A model generated the notes under the pieces. That model was not told the origin of the DNA. It made no database searches and saw only the letters and a program-made list of their open reading frames with translations. A stretch of 8,902 nucleotides of DNA. Source: Kiritimatiellia bacterium. GTDB lineage: Bacteria > Verrucomicrobiota > Kiritimatiellia > CAIQIC01 > Lenti-01. The stretch spans positions 1 through 8,902 of the forward strand of contig JAHDSS010000104.1 of the NCBI GenBank assembly GCA_018432565.1, given 5' to 3'. Position numbers and translations under genes: made by a program. Below are positions 6,860 through 8,902 of this stretch, piece by piece (within the stretch, counting starts at the first letter, position 1; each line of letters starts with the position of its first letter).

Positions 6860-7561
6860 TCACGACACGGGTTTCACCAGCACTTCGACAGATTGATCGT
6901 CGATGGACATCCCGTCGAGATTGCGCAGAATCCGCGATTCGTTGCGGAGCTGCCGCAGCAGACCGGAGCGCACGGTGCCGTACAGCCGCCCCAAAACCCC
7001 GGGCAGCGGAAGGTGACCGGCGCGGGCCCCCGTGACCACCAGCCGGTTTCCCTTGGGCCTGGCAATAAAATGCGAGGTCAGGGTGAACGGGCCGCGCCTC
7101 ACGGAAACAAAGGCTTCGGCCCGTCCTCCGATCAGGCGCACCCCGATATCCTCCAGGCGGGCCCCTTTGCCCGTCACAGGCTGGGCCGCCACCAATTCCC
7201 GGAAATGCGCATTGATTTCGGCTTCGGTGATCACCTGGCTGGCCGGCATGTCGTTGTTCAGCGCGGCAATCAGCAACTCGCCCTTCATCCGGTAGCGACG
7301 GGCATCCAGGTCGTCTCCAACCGTGCGGGTCATCCGTCCCGGCCAGATGGCCAGCAGCACGATCGCCGCCAGTCCCAGTGCCACGGCCAGACGAAGGACG
7401 TTGCGCAGGCAGTCCGCCGCCGTCGGCGCTCCCGCCTGCAGCATTCGTTTTTCCGCCGCCTCGAAGTCGAGCTTGGCCCCGCATTTCTTGCAATGCACCA
7501 CCGGCAGGCGGTTCATCTCGCCGCACTGCTGGCACCGGATCATCAATCCCTGGTCTTCCAT
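6860..7561 (-). CDS. zinc-ribbon, single-membrane-span protein of unknown function
   Basis: A 233-residue protein, not recognised as a named gene. Residues 9-28 form a zinc ribbon, C10-x2-C13 and C24-x2-C27. A linker leads to one hydrophobic segment at about 55-74 (LRLAVALGLAAIVLLAIW), followed by Arg-containing sequence and an about 155-residue soluble domain, probably on the far side of the membrane. That domain has ITEAEINAHFRELV (111-124), FTLTSHFIARPKGNRLVV (159-176) and GHLPLPGVLG (182-191). The order 'helix with conserved Asn, beta strands, G-x-LPLP' is reminiscent of YpmS/DUF2140- or DUF2993-like lipid-binding-type folds, but this is weak inference. The ATG at 7561 was chosen because GGAAGGA lies 7 bases upstream; the frame stays open further up but overlaps fmdB. 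It sits 14 bases after fmdB and 7 before dtd, in one operon. Confidence 0.8.
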   Translation of the reverse strand: MEDQGLMIRCQQCGEMNRLPVVHCKKCGAKLDFEAAEKRMLQAGAPTAADCLRNVLRLAVALGLAAIVLLAIWPGRMTRTVGDDLDARRYRMKGELLIAALNNDMPASQVITEAEINAHFRELVAAQPVTGKGARLEDIGVRLIGGRAEAFVSVRRGPFTLTSHFIARPKGNRLVVTGARAGHLPLPGVLGRLYGTVRSGLLRQLRNESRILRNLDGMSIDDQSVEVLVKPVS

Positions 7562-7575
7562 AACCGCATCCTTCC

Positions 7576-7863
7576 CTAGGCCGGTTTCCCTGTCCCCTCC
7601 GCGGCCGACTTGGACGATGCCGCCGGAGTCTTGCCGGATTTGTCGGTTTTGCCCTTGCCGGCGCCTGTGGAGGCGGCCGGCGATTTCTTGTAGTCCGTCT
7701 GATAAAACCCCGAACCCCGGAAAATGATGCCCGAACCGCCCGACACCAGGCGGGCCACCCGCCCCCGGCATTTGGGACAGGTTTTCACGGGCGCCGCGGT
7801 AATGGGCTGAAACTTCTCAAAGCGGTGGCCGCACCTGCGGCATTCATATTCATAGGTTGGCAT
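7576..7863 (-). CDS. FmdB-family zinc-ribbon protein
   Basis: A 95-residue protein whose first 60 residues match the FmdB/CxxC_CxxC_SSSS zinc-ribbon family. It opens MPTYEYECRRCGHRFEKFQP with C8-x2-C11, has the second knuckle C29-x2-C32 (TCPKC), and then a G-rich SGGSGIIFRGSGFYQTDY segment. Family members are small proteins, annotated 'putative regulatory protein' after the formamidase/amidase regulator FmdB; their true role is mostly unknown. Residues 60-95 are a low-complexity Lys/Ala/Ser/Gly/Thr tail, common in this family. The ATG at 7863 is preceded by a good Shine-Dalgarno AGGAG (plus-strand 7871-7875) with 7 bases between. It is the first gene of the operon with the membrane zinc-ribbon gene and dtd. 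A weak promoter candidate on the minus strand (TTGCGT at 7943-7948, TACCTT at 7919-7924, 18-base spacer) is not convincing. Confidence 0.93.
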   Translation of the reverse strand: MPTYEYECRRCGHRFEKFQPITAAPVKTCPKCRGRVARLVSGGSGIIFRGSGFYQTDYKKSPAASTGAGKGKTDKSGKTPAASSKSAAEGTGKPA

Positions 7864-7967
7864 GAACCGTCTCCTGACTTCGGCCTCGGGGAACCCACCT
7901 CCAGGCCCAATCGGGGGAAAGGTAACACAAGCCCTTCGCCAAACGCAAAACTTCCCTTTATCGCTTC

Positions 7968-7997
7968 CCCGGGGCCTTGTCCGGCTTCGGCCCCGGG
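7968..7997. repeat. 9-bp GC inverted repeat in the divergent intergenic region
   Basis: CCCGGGGCC (7968-7976) and GGCCCCGGG (7989-7997) are perfect reverse complements with a 12-base loop. The repeat lies in the 197-base gap between the divergent fmdB operon and the LysM gene. There is no U run on either side, so it is not a standard terminator. It could form a hairpin or be a binding site. The rest of this gap shows only weak promoter-like boxes. Confidence 0.6.
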
Positions 7998-8025
7998 TTC
8001 GCCGGAATGCCCGACCATCCGCGGC

Positions 8026-8054
8026 TTGCGCGGCGGAAGGGAAATCTCTATGGT
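8026..8054 (+). promoter_or_regulatory. candidate promoter of the LysM lipoprotein gene, possibly leaderless
   Basis: TTGCGC (8026-8031), a 17-base spacer and TATGGT (8049-8054) match sigma70 boxes 4/6 each; the -35 box differs by one base from that proposed before the LRR gene (1112). The ATG begins only 6 bases after the -10 box. Alternatively the purine-rich GGAAGGGAAA (8035-8044) is a distant Shine-Dalgarno-like tract and the promoter lies further upstream. Confidence 0.35.
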
Positions 8055-8060
8055 TCGGGC

Positions 8061-8612
8061 ATGAACAACCGATTCATCTTGCCGTTTGCCGCCGGACTGG
8101 CCGCCGTCCTGTCGGGCTGCGTGACCACCCAGGACACATCGTCCTCGCCGCCCGCCTCGCAGGCCGATGTCCACTACCTGCGCGAAGAACTTCGCCGCTT
8201 CAACGCCCGCCTGGACGCCTCGGATGCGGAAGTGGGTCGCCTGGCCGGCGAAATGCGCGCCAGCCGCTCCGGACAGTCTGAAACCGCTTCGGCCTCGCAG
8301 GTCCAGGCCATGCAGGCCCAGATCGACGATCTGCAGCGCCAGATCCGCGCACTGGACGCCGCCCGCATCCAGGACAAAAAGGACATTTACGACGACATCT
8401 CCAAGAAAGTCGCCAGTCTGCTGAAGACTCAATCGCCTCCCCCTTCGCGCTCCGCTTCCCAGTCCGGTTACGAACACGTGGTGCAGGCCGGCGAAAGCCT
8501 CTCCGCCATCGCCGCCGCCTATAAAGTGAAAGTGTCCGCCATTGTTCAGGCCAACAACCTGAAAAGCGCCGACCAGATCTTTGTGGGCCAGAAGCTGTTC
8601 ATTCCGGATTGA
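8061..8612 (+). CDS. LysM-domain lipoprotein with coiled-coil middle
   Basis: A 183-residue lipoprotein. Its signal peptide is short, hydrophobic and ends in the lipobox LSGC, with lipid-modified C20 (V21 at +2). Residues 21-35 are a Ser/Pro/Thr-rich linker. Residues about 36-66 and 77-121 are heptad-rich, charged helices likely to form coiled coils (VHYLREELRRFNARLDASD and VQAMQAQIDDLQRQIRALD). A Pro/Ser linker (125-135) leads to one C-terminal LysM domain at 137-183 (YEHVVQAGESLSAIAAAY...ANNL...IFVGQKLFIP), which binds N-acetylglucosamine chains of peptidoglycan. The likely role is a membrane-anchored, peptidoglycan-binding envelope protein; no enzymatic domain is present. The frame is open upstream to 7977, but the ATG at 8061 is preferred because the lipoprotein signal starts there. 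It is divergent from the fmdB operon and followed by tRNA-Asp. Confidence 0.92.
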   Translation: MNNRFILPFAAGLAAVLSGCVTTQDTSSSPPASQADVHYLREELRRFNARLDASDAEVGRLAGEMRASRSGQSETASASQVQAMQAQIDDLQRQIRALDAARIQDKKDIYDDISKKVASLLKTQSPPPSRSASQSGYEHVVQAGESLSAIAAAYKVKVSAIVQANNLKSADQIFVGQKLFIPD

Positions 8613-8672
8613 GCCGGCGGCAGGCCCCGCCCACCTCTCCTCTACCAGCGAATGCTTTTTTCCACTTTGGAC

Positions 8673-8700
8673 TTGCAAGCCGTTGGGATTCCGATATCTT
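8673..8700 (+). promoter_or_regulatory. candidate promoter of tRNA-Asp
   Basis: TTGCAA (8673-8678) and TATCTT (8695-8700) are separated by 16 bases, each matching the sigma70 consensus at 4 of 6 positions. The -10 box ends 25 bases before the tRNA, leaving a leader that includes a run of seven T (8712-8718). Confidence 0.45.
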
Positions 8701-8725
8701 GCCCCCCAAGATTTTTTTGAGCCAC

Positions 8726-8802
8726 GGGGTCGTAGCTCAATTGGTTAGAGTACCAGACTGTCGATCTGGGTGTTGCGGGTTCGAGTCCCGTCGACCCCGC
8801 CA
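8726..8802 (+). tRNA. tRNA-Asp (GUC anticodon)
   Basis: The acceptor stem is GGGGTCG (8726-8732) with CGACCCC (8792-8798). The D arm is GCTC/GAGT with AATTGGTTA as its loop. The anticodon stem is CCAGA/TCTGG with loop CTGTCGA and anticodon GTC at 8760-8762. The T loop is TTCGAGT with a GCGGG/CCCGT stem closed by a G-T pair. The discriminator is G8799 (the Asp identity base), followed by an encoded CCA (8800-8802). Confidence 0.97.
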
Positions 8803-8813
8803 CTTGGCAAAAC

Positions 8814-8842
8814 AACCTCCGAGCCATCGGAGGTTTTTCTTT
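8814..8842 (+). terminator. intrinsic terminator after tRNA-Asp
   Basis: AACCTCCGA (8814-8822) pairs with TCGGAGGTT (8827-8835) around the 4-base loop GCCA. The hairpin runs directly into TTTTTCTTT (8834-8842). It starts 12 bases after the tRNA's CCA and is a classic Rho-independent terminator. Confidence 0.93.
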
Positions 8843-8902
8843 GACGAGATCCCGCCATTCCAGCAGGGTTCGGCATTCGATCATTTGAACGGGGCGTTCC
8901 CG

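Noticed and set aside
7562..7771. Longer N-terminus for the membrane zinc-ribbon protein (frame open to 7771)
   Set aside because: It would overlap most of fmdB, and a good Shine-Dalgarno sequence sits just before the ATG at 7561.
8616..8661. Terminator for the LysM gene: GGCGG/CCGCC hairpin (8616-8631) and a T run at 8656-8661
   Set aside because: The stem is only 5 bp and the T run is about 24 bases away, too far for an intrinsic terminator.
8642..8884. Minus-strand reading frame of 80 codons across tRNA-Asp (contains GSTGLEPATPRSTVWYSNQLSYDP in two parts)
   Set aside because: It is antisense to the tRNA-Asp gene and its terminator. This peptide type is a familiar false annotation from translating the reverse strand of tRNA genes.

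Overview
The window is GC-rich (by eye about 60% G+C). It carries two complete tRNA genes, six complete protein genes and one protein gene cut by the left edge. A giant secreted BspA-type leucine-rich-repeat protein with an InlB/Flg_new-type repeat and a short beta-rich tail, a mix of Shine-Dalgarno and Shine-Dalgarno-poor starts, a LysM lipoprotein and CCA-encoding tRNA genes together suggest a Gram-negative bacterium. My best guess is the PVC group (Kiritimatiellota/Verrucomicrobiota-like). This is inference from style, because no marker gene fixes the taxon.

Left part (1-1062): the C-terminal 302 residues of a TolB-like six-repeat beta-propeller protein, then a tRNA with a CAU anticodon behind a near-consensus sigma70-type promoter.

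Centre (1149-5747): one 1532-residue LRR_5/BspA-like surface or secreted protein. The array is strikingly regular: 23-residue units are interrupted by seven 58-residue 'island' units, and the islands are spaced by exactly 196, 173, 196, 173, 150 and 196 residues, that is 58 + 23n. A Flg_new (Listeria-Bacteroides) repeat and a C-terminal beta domain follow. trmL (tRNA 2'-O-methyltransferase) begins 4 bases after the LRR stop codon.

Middle-right (6283-7863): trmL converges on a minus-strand three-gene operon, fmdB-like zinc ribbon -> zinc-ribbon/membrane protein -> dtd (D-aminoacyl-tRNA deacylase), with gaps of 14 and 7 bases. The 123-base convergent gap holds an AT-rich patch with a perfect 22-bp palindrome and an 18-bp-period direct repeat.

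Right part (7864-8902): a divergent intergenic region with a strong GC inverted repeat, a LysM lipoprotein with a coiled-coil middle, tRNA-Asp(GUC) and an intrinsic terminator. Nothing recognisable is seen in 8843-8902.

There is no phage, transposon, CRISPR or obvious defence system. The genes are mainly translation fidelity (trmL, dtd, two tRNAs) and cell envelope or surface (propeller, LRR giant, LysM lipoprotein). The most unusual items are the quantised LRR super-repeat with its conserved cysteine ladder, broken only after islands and at the array ends, and the AT-rich palindrome between convergent genes.
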